Source of the DNA: Sphingorhabdus lacus | GTDB taxonomy: Bacteria; Pseudomonadota; Alphaproteobacteria; Sphingomonadales; Sphingomonadaceae | DNA length: 64,000 nt | NCBI RefSeq assembly: GCF_009768975.1 | Contig: NZ_CP035733.1 | Coordinates: 2,170,001-2,234,000 of the forward strand | Direction of reading: 5' to 3' | Part shown: piece after piece, positions 34,696-51,280 of the stretch | How the letters are laid out: each line of letters opens with the position of its first letter | Numbering within the stretch: position 1 is the first letter of the stretch | Position numbers and translations under genes: made by a program | Notes under the pieces: generated by a model | The model's input: only the letters and a program-made list of their open reading frames with translations | Databases searched by the model: none | Told to the model about the DNA's origin: nothing

Positions 34696-35177
34696 CAGCC
34701 AAAGGGGCCGTTTAGCTGTACAACCTGATAATTCAGAAGTCCCGCAGTGGTCACCCAGACCAGATAGGGGACCAGAAGCAAAGCCGACCATTTGGAAAAG
34801 CGTCCGCAAAAAACGATCAGGACGATGATCGATACCCACAACGCGACCAATTCATAAAGCGCGATATCAGGGCGTTCCATCCGAAAGAAGATGAAGCTCC
34901 ATGCCAAATTCAGAAAGCCGTTCAGGGCAAAGAGACCGAGGCTAATCTCGGTATCCCGGCGCGTCGGCGCCTTTTCCCAAGCAAGGACGCCAGATACGGC
35001 GATCATTGCGAAAATTGCGGTCCAGATAACGCCGAACATATAATCGGGCGGTGCCCAATCCGGCTGCTGAAGGGAGTAATACCAGCTGTCCAAAACGGTA
35101 ATGGTACTGCCGACAATTGCGGTCACTATTGCCAATGTACCCGCTATCAGTATCGGGAATAATCCGGCTCTTGTCAT
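34695..35177 (-). CDS. tspO: TspO/MBR tryptophan-rich sensory protein
   Basis: A 160-aa five-helix membrane protein. It shows the TspO signature: 'WYYSLQQPDWAPPDYMFGVI', 'NGFLNLAWSFIFF', 'ALLLVPYLVWVTTAGLLNYQ'. In Rhodobacter sphaeroides TspO sits in the outer membrane and, with oxygen, dampens photosynthesis gene expression by handling porphyrins. It lies 9 bp after bchP in the same operon and overlaps the small gene downstream. Confidence 0.93.
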   Translation of the reverse strand: MTRAGLFPILIAGTLAIVTAIVGSTITVLDSWYYSLQQPDWAPPDYMFGVIWTAIFAMIAVSGVLAWEKAPTRRDTEISLGLFALNGFLNLAWSFIFFRMERPDIALYELVALWVSIIVLIVFCGRFSKWSALLLVPYLVWVTTAGLLNYQVVQLNGPFG

Positions 35178-35186
35178 GATAAGATA

Positions 35187-36380
35187 TTATCTCTCTACCG
35201 CCCTCAACCCGAACAGATGACCCAAATCCTTGAAGAATATCCGGACATGCGCCATCGGATCGCGCCTGACCAGTTGTTTGTTCATATAGGCTTCCCATGT
35301 CAAGCGTTGCACATCGGGGTCTTCGCACATCTTGACGAAGCGTTCGCGCCGTTTGTCATTCTTGTACCAGAAATATTGCATGATACCCAGAATCCAGAAC
35401 ACCCGGCCGTGCGCCTTCATAAAGGATTTCCGCGCTTTCCCGAGTGCACGGGCGTCGCCGCTCATCAAATAAGAGGCAACCGCATCGGCACCCATACGGC
35501 CGGCGGTCATCGCATAATAAATACCCTCACCTGACGAAGGCGCCACAACGCCTGCAGCATCGCCCGCAACAACGACATTCCGGCCATTGTCCCATCGCTT
35601 GAGTGGTTTCAAAGGTATCGGCGCGCCTTCTTTGCGGATCGTCTTCCAATGGGAAAGACCGGTTTGCTCCCGCATCAAGCGCGTGGTGTCGCGCAGCGGA
35701 AAGCCTTTGTCCGCGCTGCCAAGCCCGATGCTGGCTGTCTTACCGTGCGGGAATATCCACGCGTAAAAGTCCGGCGATAAATGGCCTTGATAATAGACGT
35801 CGCATCGTGTGGCGTCATAGTCTTCAGTGATTTCGTCAGGCACTTCGACCACTTCATGATAGGCAAATACGCACGGGACATCGCCGGCATTTTTGATGCA
35901 CTGCCGCGCGATCTGGGAGCGCGCACCGTCTGCGCCAATTACGGCGCGGGCGGTTACGGTCTGCAAAGGTGCGTTGCGATCGGCACGATATGATAATCGA
36001 GCGATAGATTGGCTATCGTCCACTGCCTCGCATTTTCCGGTGACCCGGGTCGCCCCCGCATCTGCCGCCCGGTTACGCAGCCATTCATCGAAGCTGTCGC
36101 GATCGACCATACCGACGAAGCCGTCGCCGACAGGCATAACGACCTTTTTGTTCGAAGGTGCAATGATACGCGCGGATTTAGCATGCGCGACGAGCAGCGT
36201 CTGCGGAATGTCAAAATCCTTAAGCAAGCGGGGCGGCACGGCACCGCCGCAGGGTTTGATACGCCCAGCCTTGTCGAGCAGCATCACATTATATCCGGCA
36301 CAGGCCAGATCATGTGCGGCTGTCGCTCCGGATGGGCCGCCACCTACGACGATGACATCAAAATCGGCTTCGGCTTTCAT
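35187..36380 (-). CDS. bchP: Geranylgeranyl diphosphate/bacteriochlorophyll reductase BchP
   Basis: A 397-aa FAD-dependent reductase that saturates three double bonds of the geranylgeranyl tail to phytyl. It shows 'VIVVGGGPSGATAAHDLACA', 'KPCGGAVPPRLLKDFDIP', 'VIGADGARSQIARQC' and 'VVAGDAAGVVAPSSGEGIYY'. The start overlaps the pucC-like stop by ATGA. The order bchG-pucC-like-bchP is conserved in purple bacteria. Confidence 0.97.
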   Translation of the reverse strand: MKAEADFDVIVVGGGPSGATAAHDLACAGYNVMLLDKAGRIKPCGGAVPPRLLKDFDIPQTLLVAHAKSARIIAPSNKKVVMPVGDGFVGMVDRDSFDEWLRNRAADAGATRVTGKCEAVDDSQSIARLSYRADRNAPLQTVTARAVIGADGARSQIARQCIKNAGDVPCVFAYHEVVEVPDEITEDYDATRCDVYYQGHLSPDFYAWIFPHGKTASIGLGSADKGFPLRDTTRLMREQTGLSHWKTIRKEGAPIPLKPLKRWDNGRNVVVAGDAAGVVAPSSGEGIYYAMTAGRMGADAVASYLMSGDARALGKARKSFMKAHGRVFWILGIMQYFWYKNDKRRERFVKMCEDPDVQRLTWEAYMNKQLVRRDPMAHVRIFFKDLGHLFGLRAVER

Positions 36381-37702
36381 ATCTGCACCGCCTTTCCATT
36401 CAATTCCCGGCGCGCCATCGACGTGCCGGTGGCAACCAATGCCGCAAGGATGAACATCGCCCCTTCGACAACGAACACGATCTGGAACGCATTGCTATCG
36501 TCGGCCATGGTCCCGCGTAACAGGTCGACAATGATGGCACCCAACAGGCCACCTGCACCGAAAGCGATGGCTTGGGCTGCTCCCCAGACTCCCATCCGCG
36601 CACCCTCGCCTGATGAAGATCCGTCGCTTGCGAGTCCGAGCATTGCGCCCACGGCAGCAACCGCAAATATTCCGTTGGCAACACCAAGCCCGAAGACATT
36701 GGCCTTCAAGGGCCAGGCAGGACCGACCGCGGCGGCGATGGAAAGCGCGCCCAACATAACAGCGGAACTGAGGCACCCGATGATGATCCAGAGCTTTTCA
36801 TTCCGGCCAAAATATTTGGCATATAGGCTTCCGCCTAAACCGGCGACCAGCATGCCCAGCAATATTCCACTATGCTGTACGCCCGCCAGTTGCGTGGACT
36901 CACCCGGTGTCATGCCGAAAATAAAGCCCGCAAAAGGTTCAAGGATAAGATCCTGCATGCTGTAGGCCAGCATCGAAATGAACACAAAATAGGTGAAGCG
37001 TCGTGCCTGCTGATCTTGACTAATATCTTTCAGCACCTCGGTGAAATTGGCTTTTGTTTCGGAATTTTTGCCCTGTTTGACCGGCAAACTATTTCGTTCC
37101 AATCCGCGCTGCGCCAACATGGCGACGCAAAAGGCTACGAGCACGACCATGCTGGTTACAATCGCAAGTCGAGCCTCGCTAAATGGATCCAGAAATGAGC
37201 CGGAGACGCCCGCCGCAACGACAATTCCGGCGACCATCATTGTCCAGCTAATCGCTGCCGCCGCTGGTTTTCGTTCCACAGCCACGCGCGAAGCCAACAG
37301 CGCGAGCAAGGCGGTACCGGCCATTCCGACGCCCAAGCCGATCAGGCTGAACCCAAGGAAAGCCAGAATGATTGCGAAAATCCCTGCACCCGCCATCATG
37401 ATCGTGGCATCCACCGCGATCAGCGTACCGAGCGCCAAAATGCCCATGCCTGCCATTATCCAGCTGCTGCGCTTTTCCGATCGATCGGATTTATGCCCCC
37501 AAAGCGGCCTGCTCAATTGAACGGCATAGTGCCAGGCAACAAGTCCGGCCGGGACCGCAGCGGCGATTGCGAATTCCACGACCATTACGCGATTGAGAAG
37601 TGAGGTTGCCAGCATGACCATGGCGCCGATGGCTGCCTGGACCGTTCCCAACCGGACAACCCCGAACCAGCCAATGCCGGTTCCTGCTGCGTATGGCGTC
37701 AT
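36377..37702 (-). CDS. PucC/BCH-family MFS transporter-like protein (orf428 type)
   Basis: A 441-aa, roughly 12-helix protein of the PucC/LhaA (BCH) family, which acts in LH assembly or pigment delivery. The start at 37702 ('MTPYAAGTGIGWFGVVRLGT') overlaps the bchG stop by ATGA. Signature segments are 'LNRVMVVEFAIAAAVPAG', 'LSRPLWGHKSDRSEKRSSW' and 'MQDLILEPFAGFIFGMTPGE'. It sits between bchG and bchP, as does orf428 in Rhodobacter capsulatus. A second member of the family, LhaA, is at 49830. Confidence 0.93.
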   Translation of the reverse strand: MTPYAAGTGIGWFGVVRLGTVQAAIGAMVMLATSLLNRVMVVEFAIAAAVPAGLVAWHYAVQLSRPLWGHKSDRSEKRSSWIMAGMGILALGTLIAVDATIMMAGAGIFAIILAFLGFSLIGLGVGMAGTALLALLASRVAVERKPAAAAISWTMMVAGIVVAAGVSGSFLDPFSEARLAIVTSMVVLVAFCVAMLAQRGLERNSLPVKQGKNSETKANFTEVLKDISQDQQARRFTYFVFISMLAYSMQDLILEPFAGFIFGMTPGESTQLAGVQHSGILLGMLVAGLGGSLYAKYFGRNEKLWIIIGCLSSAVMLGALSIAAAVGPAWPLKANVFGLGVANGIFAVAAVGAMLGLASDGSSSGEGARMGVWGAAQAIAFGAGGLLGAIIVDLLRGTMADDSNAFQIVFVVEGAMFILAALVATGTSMARRELNGKAVQI

Positions 37703-38601
37703 ATATATCCTCCCAAACCGAGTGCAGCCGCCAACATGCCGAATACATAAAGCGAAACACCGGTTGCGTTGTACCAGGGTGCCAGTTTTGCAGGGTTGCG
37801 GACCAACCGGGCCATCAGGCCAATTTGAACGGCGCAAAACAGACCTACGATCGCCGCCGACAGCATCAAATTGTTCCAAAGCAACAGGGCGATGACCGCG
37901 AACTGGGCAATCGCCATGACGGCACATGCAAAAAGGGCGGCGCCGCGTACCCCCATCGTGACGGGTAAGGAACGCAGCCCGGTCGCCCGATCGCCTTCGA
38001 CCGCTTTGAAATCGTTCAGCGTCATAATGCCATGTGCGCCTAGGCTATATAGCAGCAATATCAGCAGAACCGTCGTGGATGGCAAACCGCCCAGCATGAC
38101 CGCGGCGCCTGTAAACCAGGACAGGCCTTCGTAGCTGAGCGCGCACACCAGCGGGCCAATCCAGCCGCTCTTCTTGAAGCGGAAAGGTGCCGAACTATAG
38201 GCCCAGCCGCAAAACAGAGCGACAATGGTCGCCACGAAAACCCAAAGCCCCAAAAAGGCCGCAACAGCGAGAGACAGGGCTGCACCCATCAGGGCGATCC
38301 GTACGGGCCAGCGCCCGGGGACTCGACCGGACGGGATAGGGCGATCGGGCTCGTTGATCGCGTCGACATAGCGATCGCACCAGTCGTTGATGACCTGGCT
38401 TGTGCCGCAGACAATCGGTCCCGTGAGTGCTATTCCGGCCACCAGAAACATCCAGTTGTCGGCAATCGAAACGCCCGATGACACGACGCCACACATGAAC
38501 GCCCACATGGGTGGAAACCAGGTTACCGGCTTGGTTAGTTCAACAACATCGCGAAGCGCGGGAGCGCGGGTAAATTCAGCGGAAATTGCCGATTCTGACA
38601 T
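37699..38601 (-). CDS. bchG: Bacteriochlorophyll synthase BchG
   Basis: A 300-aa UbiA-type membrane prenyltransferase that joins geranylgeranyl diphosphate to bacteriochlorophyllide a. It has both Asp-rich motifs: 'NDWCDRYVDAINEPDRPIPS' and 'NDFKAVEGDRATGLRSLP'. A perfect PpsR box lies 29 bp upstream of the start. First gene of the bchG-pucC-bchP-tspO-orf operon. Confidence 0.96.
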   Translation of the reverse strand: MSESAISAEFTRAPALRDVVELTKPVTWFPPMWAFMCGVVSSGVSIADNWMFLVAGIALTGPIVCGTSQVINDWCDRYVDAINEPDRPIPSGRVPGRWPVRIALMGAALSLAVAAFLGLWVFVATIVALFCGWAYSSAPFRFKKSGWIGPLVCALSYEGLSWFTGAAVMLGGLPSTTVLLILLLYSLGAHGIMTLNDFKAVEGDRATGLRSLPVTMGVRGAALFACAVMAIAQFAVIALLLWNNLMLSAAIVGLFCAVQIGLMARLVRNPAKLAPWYNATGVSLYVFGMLAAALGLGGYI

Positions 38602-38630
38602 AGGCCGAGGCTATGTGAGAAGATCTGGAC

Positions 38631-38648
38631 TGTCAAATTATTTGGACA
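38631..38648. promoter_or_regulatory. PpsR/CrtJ box upstream of bchG
   Basis: TGTCAAATTATTTGGACA is a perfect TGT-N12-ACA. A second half-site TGTCAAGAATGATGG begins at 38656, 25 bp away, and lacks the ACA. Confidence 0.85.
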
Positions 38649-38688
38649 GCAAATATGTCAAGAATGATGGATTTTCGCTAAAGCGAAA

Positions 38689-40104
38689 TCAATCCTTGCC
38701 GATGAGGTTGCCGAGGCCATGGCGGTGTAGTTTGGAATACAGGCTCTGCCGGCTCAATCCCAATATTTCGGCTGCGGACGCGCGGTTATCGGCCGTGTGG
38801 ACGAGCGCCGCCTCGATACACATGCGCTCGATCAGGTCCGTACTTTCACGGACGATTTCTTTAAGCGTTTTGCGGCCCACCAGCTCGGTCAACTGCTCCA
38901 CAGACCGCGGGAAATCCTTGCCTGTTTGGGGGAGGTCCCGCTCACGACGGCCGATGCTGCGCACAGAATAGCCGAAGAGGGGTTGTTCGCGTTCGATCAT
39001 GATGGCCGAAATTTCGACAGGCTCTTCCCCGCCATTCAGATCGTTGATGATGGAGCTGAAATTCCGGACATTCTGATAATCCTTGAGCTGCTTTTTGAGC
39101 AACCCGAGATCGACGTCCGGCCGACCGATGAAGCGGTTCAGGGATATTCCCAAAAGCTGCTCAACAGATCCTGCCTGCACCAGTTCTGCAAATGCCCTGT
39201 TGGCAACGATGATAGCCTGCTTTTCGTCTGCGAGCACAAAGGCGTCAGGCATTTTTTCAACGACATCAAGCACATATTGGTCGGATTGCTTGCTGGGCAC
39301 TTCATGCAGCCCGTCGTCAATGTTGATCAGCCAATATTGCTTGCCTGACTGACGAAATGCGGATGCCGCGATCTGGACAAATCCGGTGCGTCCCGCAAGG
39401 CGAACACTGACCGGCGGAGTCGCGCTGTTCACCGAGATGGCGCCGATATAGGCAATAACATCGTCCCGGAATTCGCGCTCGACAATCGACAACATGCCCT
39501 TGCCTTCAAGCGACCCCGCAGCCGCGCTCATCAGCGCATGGCAAGCACGATTAGCCTGTTGAATTTCATATGTGTCGGCATCCGCGATCAATACGGGATA
39601 GGAAATATTGTCAAAAAGGAGCCGGTAGCGCGTTTCCGTTTGCCGCAGGTGCAGATAGTCGCGCTCCATCGACTGCTGCGTCTTCAACAAGCGTTGTTGC
39701 AGCGCGGATACTGACCGCAAATCACGGCCGACGGCGATATGCCAGGTACCGTTCTCGGGCTTTATGACTTGATAATTGATGGGAATAGATTCCCCATCAT
39801 GGTCGTGGTTGACTTGCCGCCAAATATTGTCGGTTGCCACCGATCCATCAAGCAACTGCCGTATTTTTGGCTGGCTTTCGACCGTCACCGTGTCGATCCA
39901 TTTCTGACCGATCCACTTATGTGCAAAACCGTGGTCGCGCACATTGACAGCAATGTCCCGCACGATCGAATTTTCATCAATCGCAAGCATGAAATCGCCC
40001 GCGCAATAGGCGAGTCTTATGATGTCGTTTTTCGTGAATCCTTCGAACATCGAGTCAGGATCACTAAAAGGAATCTGGTCACCATTGGCTGACTCAAAGC
40101 TCAT
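38689..40104 (-). CDS. ppsR: PAS-domain transcriptional repressor PpsR/CrtJ
   Basis: A 471-aa repressor of photosynthesis genes. It has three PAS-like domains (about 20-140, 155-275, 280-395) with a coiled-coil Q-linker between the first two ('LQQRLLKTQQSMERDYLHL'), and a C-terminal Fis-type HTH ('NRASAAEILGLSRQSLYSKL'). Cys429 in 'ERMCIEAAL' sits where the redox-active Cys of Rhodobacter PpsR/CrtJ lies next to the HTH. It should bind the TGT-N12-ACA sites in this window. Encoded 16 bp after ppaA. Confidence 0.96.
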   Translation of the reverse strand: MSFESANGDQIPFSDPDSMFEGFTKNDIIRLAYCAGDFMLAIDENSIVRDIAVNVRDHGFAHKWIGQKWIDTVTVESQPKIRQLLDGSVATDNIWRQVNHDHDGESIPINYQVIKPENGTWHIAVGRDLRSVSALQQRLLKTQQSMERDYLHLRQTETRYRLLFDNISYPVLIADADTYEIQQANRACHALMSAAAGSLEGKGMLSIVEREFRDDVIAYIGAISVNSATPPVSVRLAGRTGFVQIAASAFRQSGKQYWLINIDDGLHEVPSKQSDQYVLDVVEKMPDAFVLADEKQAIIVANRAFAELVQAGSVEQLLGISLNRFIGRPDVDLGLLKKQLKDYQNVRNFSSIINDLNGGEEPVEISAIMIEREQPLFGYSVRSIGRRERDLPQTGKDFPRSVEQLTELVGRKTLKEIVRESTDLIERMCIEAALVHTADNRASAAEILGLSRQSLYSKLHRHGLGNLIGKD

Positions 40105-40120
40105 CGAACGGACCAGTTTC

Positions 40121-41068
40121 CTAAGTTAGGTTGTCAAAACATTCCACTTTAACCGGCACAAGACGATCTGCCAGCGCAACCGCAGAGAGCGCATCAATTG
40201 CAGTTGCATCTGCACCGCATTCCGCAACCAATTCAGGTTGTTCGTTGATGACGGGCCCGCCAACCATAATTCGGATGTGCGGATTGCTAGATACAGCTTT
40301 AATCGCGCTGACCAAACTGCTGAGCGTGCCCCTAGAGCAATCGCAACTGATCGTCAATCCGATCAGGTCGTAGTGATGTTTTGCAAATTTTCCAACCAGT
40401 TCCGATTGGGTCGGTTCGATGAGTACATCCGTATCCCAACCTGCACGTTGGAAACATTCGGCGACCATTAAAGTCCCGAAACTATGGCTATCCCCCGGCA
40501 TTGCGGAAAAGAGTGCGGAACGCTGTCCTTGGCCAGGCCGCGACTTGGGAGGAATGCGTGTGGTCAATTCACGAAGTATCTCTTGGATGCGCCATAAGCC
40601 CATGGTCACGCCGACGAAGTCCTGGCTGTCTTCCGTCCAATACTCCCCAAGACGGCGTGCGGCTGGTGCAAGCAATTCAACATAGAGAGTTTCAACCGAA
40701 CTGCCATTTGCCAACTGCTGCTCTATAAAGTCGAGCAACGCATGCGCGTCTTCGCTCACCGAAAGTCGGGCAAAATTCTCGACATCGACATCCGATATCG
40801 CGCGTCGGCTTGGCAATTGAGGTGCATCAAAGAGGCGCTGAAATTCGATCCGGTCGCTTCGGATATCGCGGTCCGCAATCAATTTTGGAATAACCAGATT
40901 TTCAAGGAGTAGAGACAGATCAAAATCCTCTCCAGAACCATGAGCCAGTCTAAAACTGGTTTCTTGAGATTTGGCACTCTCCAAATCTTCAGTTTTTGAA
41001 TTCTTCCGGTTCCATCGCCAGTCGTCCAATTTAGACTTTAGTTCTGAAATTCCAAAAACGGTGGCCAT
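40121..41068 (-). CDS. ppaA: Cobalamin-binding PpsR antirepressor PpaA/AerR
   Basis: A 315-aa protein with a C-terminal B12-binding domain ('AMPGDSHSFGTLMVAECFQR', 'YDLIGLTISCDCSRGTL', 'IMVGGPVINEQPELVAECGA') and upstream 'EYWTEDSQDFVGVTMGLWRI', the SCHIC-type cap. AerR/PpaA acts with PpsR/CrtJ as a light- and cobalamin-dependent antirepressor. Two in-frame ATGs are plausible: 41068 (GGGGAG 9 nt upstream, used here) and 41107 (GAGG 8 nt upstream, 13 residues longer). It is divergent from bchF and upstream of ppsR. Confidence 0.93.
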   Translation of the reverse strand: MATVFGISELKSKLDDWRWNRKNSKTEDLESAKSQETSFRLAHGSGEDFDLSLLLENLVIPKLIADRDIRSDRIEFQRLFDAPQLPSRRAISDVDVENFARLSVSEDAHALLDFIEQQLANGSSVETLYVELLAPAARRLGEYWTEDSQDFVGVTMGLWRIQEILRELTTRIPPKSRPGQGQRSALFSAMPGDSHSFGTLMVAECFQRAGWDTDVLIEPTQSELVGKFAKHHYDLIGLTISCDCSRGTLSSLVSAIKAVSSNPHIRIMVGGPVINEQPELVAECGADATAIDALSAVALADRLVPVKVECFDNLT

Positions 41069-41188
41069 ATATGCAGACTCCCCTAACAAGTCTGGTCGGC
41101 GTGGCATAACGTCGGCCTCATGGATGCCTATGTCACCTCATGCGAATCGGAGCGTATAGTATAATTTACATGGTAGCAAACATTCTCG

Positions 41189-41222
41189 TGTCACTTTTTT
41201 TAGACGTCTAAAAAACTTGACA
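41189..41222. promoter_or_regulatory. Extended palindrome in the ppaA/bchF spacer (overlapping PpsR-like sites)
   Basis: A 34-bp near-palindrome. The inner 20 bp TTTTTTAGACGTCTAAAAAA is perfect, and outer arms TGTCA and TGACA match. It reads as TGT-N12-ACG and CGT-N12-ACA, two one-mismatch PpsR sites that share the central ACGT. It lies 53 bp before the proposed bchF start and between two divergent genes. A PpsR operator or a similar dimer site is likely. Confidence 0.65.
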
Positions 41223-41274
41223 CTTTTGCGATTCTCTCCTTAACTTGGGCCATTCCAACAAGGGAGGATGTGAT

Positions 41275-43097
<1,823 letters not shown>

Positions 43098-43100
43098 GCG

Positions 43101-44631
43101 ATGCAGCTTTCCGTCTGGACATATGAAGGCCCGCCGCATGTCGGAGCAATGCGTGTCGCAACCGCGATGGAAGGCGTGCACTATCTCCTCCATTCGCCTC
43201 AGGGCGATACTTATGCAGACCTGCTGTTCACCATGATCGAACGGCGGAGCAAGCGTCCACCCGTAACATACACGACTTTTCAGGCGCGCGATTTGGGTAA
43301 GGACACCTCGCAGCTCTTCCAGACAGCCGCGCTCGACATCGTCGAACGGTTCAAGCCCGACGCTATGATCGTGGGCGCTTCCTGCACCGCTGAACTTATT
43401 CAGGACGATCCTGCCGGCCTAATTGAAAATATGGGTCTACCGATCCCTGTCATTCCTCTCGAACTGCCAAGCTACCAACGCAAGGAACATTGGGGGGCAG
43501 CCGAAACATTTTACCAGATTGTCCGGCATCTCGCGGATAAAGACCGTAAGCCCGCCGACAAGGACGCACGCCGCCCGCTCGTCAACCTGCTTGGACCGAC
43601 GGCACTCGGGTTCCGCCACCGTGATGACGTGACGGAGATCAAAGGCCTGCTCGACAAGCTTGGTATCGATATCAATGTGGTGGCACCTCTCGGCGCAAAT
43701 GTGGCCGACATTGCAAAACTGGGCGAAGCAGATTTTAACATCGTCCTATATCCTGAAACGGGTGATCTGGCCGCAGATTACCTGAAGCGCGAATTCGGCC
43801 AACCCGCCGTCCGCACCGTCCCCATCGGTGTGGGTGCCACGCAGGACTTCATTCGGGAAGTAGCCGCTCTCGCCGAAATAGATCCCGACGCCATGCTGCA
43901 AGACGGCTTGTCACGGCTGTCATGGTGGAGCCGTTCGATCGATTCCAACTACCTCACCGGCAAGCGGGTCTTCATCTTTGGCGATGGTACCCATGCCGTC
44001 GCGGCTGCCCGCATTGCAAGCGAAGAACTGGGTTTCAAGGTTGTCGGTCTCGGTTGTTATAACCGGGAATATGCCCGTGAAGTCCGCGCAGCCGCGAAGC
44101 TTTACGGCGTAGAACCCCTGATTACCGACGATCATTTGGCCGTAGAAACAGCAATTCAGGAAGCGCAACCTGAACTGGTTCTGGGCACGCAGATGGAACG
44201 CCATATTGCCAAGCGTTTTTCCATTCCCTGCACGGTCATCTCGTCGCCCGTGCATGTTCAGGACTTTCCGGCGCGTTACTCACCACAAATGGGTTTCGAA
44301 GGTGCCAATGTCATATTCGACAGTTGGGTCCATCCGTTGGTTATGGGTCTTGAAGAACATCTTCTGACGATGTTCCGGGATGATTTTGAATTTCATGATG
44401 GCGCAGGAGCATCGCATCTTGGTCCCGGCCACGCCGCACCCGAAAGCGTCCCTGCCCCCGCTACACCTGCAAATGATACAGAGACGGTTTGGACGGAAGA
44501 AGCGGAACGCGAGCTGAAGAAAATTCCGTTTTTTGTGCGCGGCAAAGCGCGGCGCAACACCGAGCATTTCGCAGCCGAACAAGGCGTTTCGACCATAGAA
44601 TTGGCAACCCTTTATGAGGCGAAGGCACATT

Positions 44632-44642
<11 letters not shown>
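43101..44642 (+). CDS. bchB: Dark-operative protochlorophyllide reductase subunit B (BchB)
   Basis: A 513-aa NifK-like subunit. It starts '[20 protein letters not shown]', with '[16 protein letters not shown]' and '[20 protein letters not shown]', and a C-terminal cap ('[19 protein letters not shown]') seen in DPOR B subunits. With BchN and BchL it lets the cell make pigment in the dark and at low oxygen. Its last 11 bases overlap bchH. Confidence 0.97.
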
Positions 44643-49829
<5,187 letters not shown>

Positions 49830-49833
<4 letters not shown>

Positions 49834-51254
49834 TCGAAAAGCCATCAGCAGTGACTTTCTGGCAGGCCGTGGGTTCACGGTTCCTGCCCTTTGCTGATGC
49901 CGCAAGCCATGAACTTCCCTTGGCGCGCCTTTTGAGGCTCGCGCTGTTTCAAGTGAGTGTCGGAATTGCCACCGTCTTGCTCAACGGCACATTGAACCGT
50001 GTTCTGATTGTCGAGCTCGACACGCCTACCTGGATTGTCGCACTGATGATCGCGATACCCCTGCTGGTCGCTCCATTTCGCGCTTTGATCGGCCATAAAT
50101 CCGACCGGCACCGGTCTGTTTTGGGCTGGCGCCGGGTTCCCTATATTTGGTTCGGTACCTTAGGCCAATTTGGCGGCCTTGCGATCATGCCATTCTCGCT
50201 CATTCTCGTCACACGTCCGGACACCTTCGTCCTGGGCGTTGCGGCGGCATGTTTGTCGTTTCTGCTGACGGGCGCTGGGATGCATGTAACCCAGACGGCC
50301 GGGCTGGCACTTGCTACCGATATTGCTCCCGAAGCAAAACGCCCTCGCGTCGTGGCGCTTCTCTATGTCATGCTGCTCGTAGGCATGATGCTGGCGGCAT
50401 TCACCATCGGCAATTTACTTGTCGATTTCACCGCGACCAAACTCGTCCAGGTTGTGCAAGGCGCCGCAGTTCTGACGATGGTTCTGAATATCGCTGCTTT
50501 GTGGAAACAAGAAGCCCGCAACCGTACGGCGACAAGCGCAGCGCAAGACGGTCCGAGCTTTGCGGCCATTTGGGCATCATTTACCGCACAGACCAATGCG
50601 AAGCGTTTACTGCTCGCAATCGGCGTCGGGGCTATGGCGTTTGCCATGCAGGATGCGCTGCTTGAACCTTATGGCGGTGAAATACTGGGTCTATCCGTGG
50701 GCTCTACAACATCGTTGACCGGCGCATGGGCCTTGGGTGCCTTGCTTGCCTTTGCCTTCAGTGGCCGTCGCCTTTCCGGCGGATCGGATCCACTTCGCTT
50801 GGCAGGCTTGGGCGCCGTCGCAGGCATAGGTGCATTTCTCATGACGCTGTTTGCCGCCCCCCTTCAGTCTGTTCCATTACTTTATGCCGGAGCTACGGTT
50901 ATCGGTTTCGGCACCGGCTTGTTTTCGGTCGGTACGATGATCGCGGCAATGGGGCTGGCCCAGAAGGATTCCGCCGGACTTGCCCTGGGTGCATGGGGTG
51001 CCGTTCAGGCCAGTTGCGCCGGATTGGGCGTGGCGCTGGGTGGAATGCTCCGCGACGGCATGGCCTATATCGCTCTTCAGGACGGCATGGGCGCTACCCT
51101 TGCCGATCGCGCCACAGGATATGGCACGGTGTACGCACTGGAAGTGTTTTTGCTGCTGGTCACACTTGTTGTTTTGGGTCCCGTGATCGGCCTGCATCTC
51201 GAAAAGCAAAATAAGACGAACGAAAACTTTGGTTTGAGCGAGTTTCCAACCTGA
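49830..51254 (+). CDS. lhaA: LH1 assembly protein LhaA (PucC/BCH family)
   Basis: A 474-aa, 12-helix member of the PucC/LhaA family needed for LH1 assembly. It shows 'RLLRLALFQVSVGIATVLLN', 'LNRVLIVELDTPTWIVALM', 'FRALIGHKSDRHRSVLGWRR' and 'FAMQDALLEPYGGEILGLSV'. It sits between bchM and puhA, as in other purple bacteria, which supports LhaA rather than the second paralogue at 36377. Confidence 0.95.
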
Positions 51255-51280
51255 ACCGGAGCGTGTGAGGAGGAAGTAAG

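Noticed and set aside
36377..37927. Longer start of the PucC-like protein at 37927
   Set aside because: The extra 75 residues overlap bchG, are Cys/Arg-rich and unlike the family. The ATG at 37702 overlaps the bchG stop and gives the usual N-terminus.
38656..38673. Second PpsR box before bchG
   Set aside because: TGT is present but the other half reads ATT instead of ACA, and the spacing from box 1 is 25 rather than 26 bp. Kept only as a half-site.
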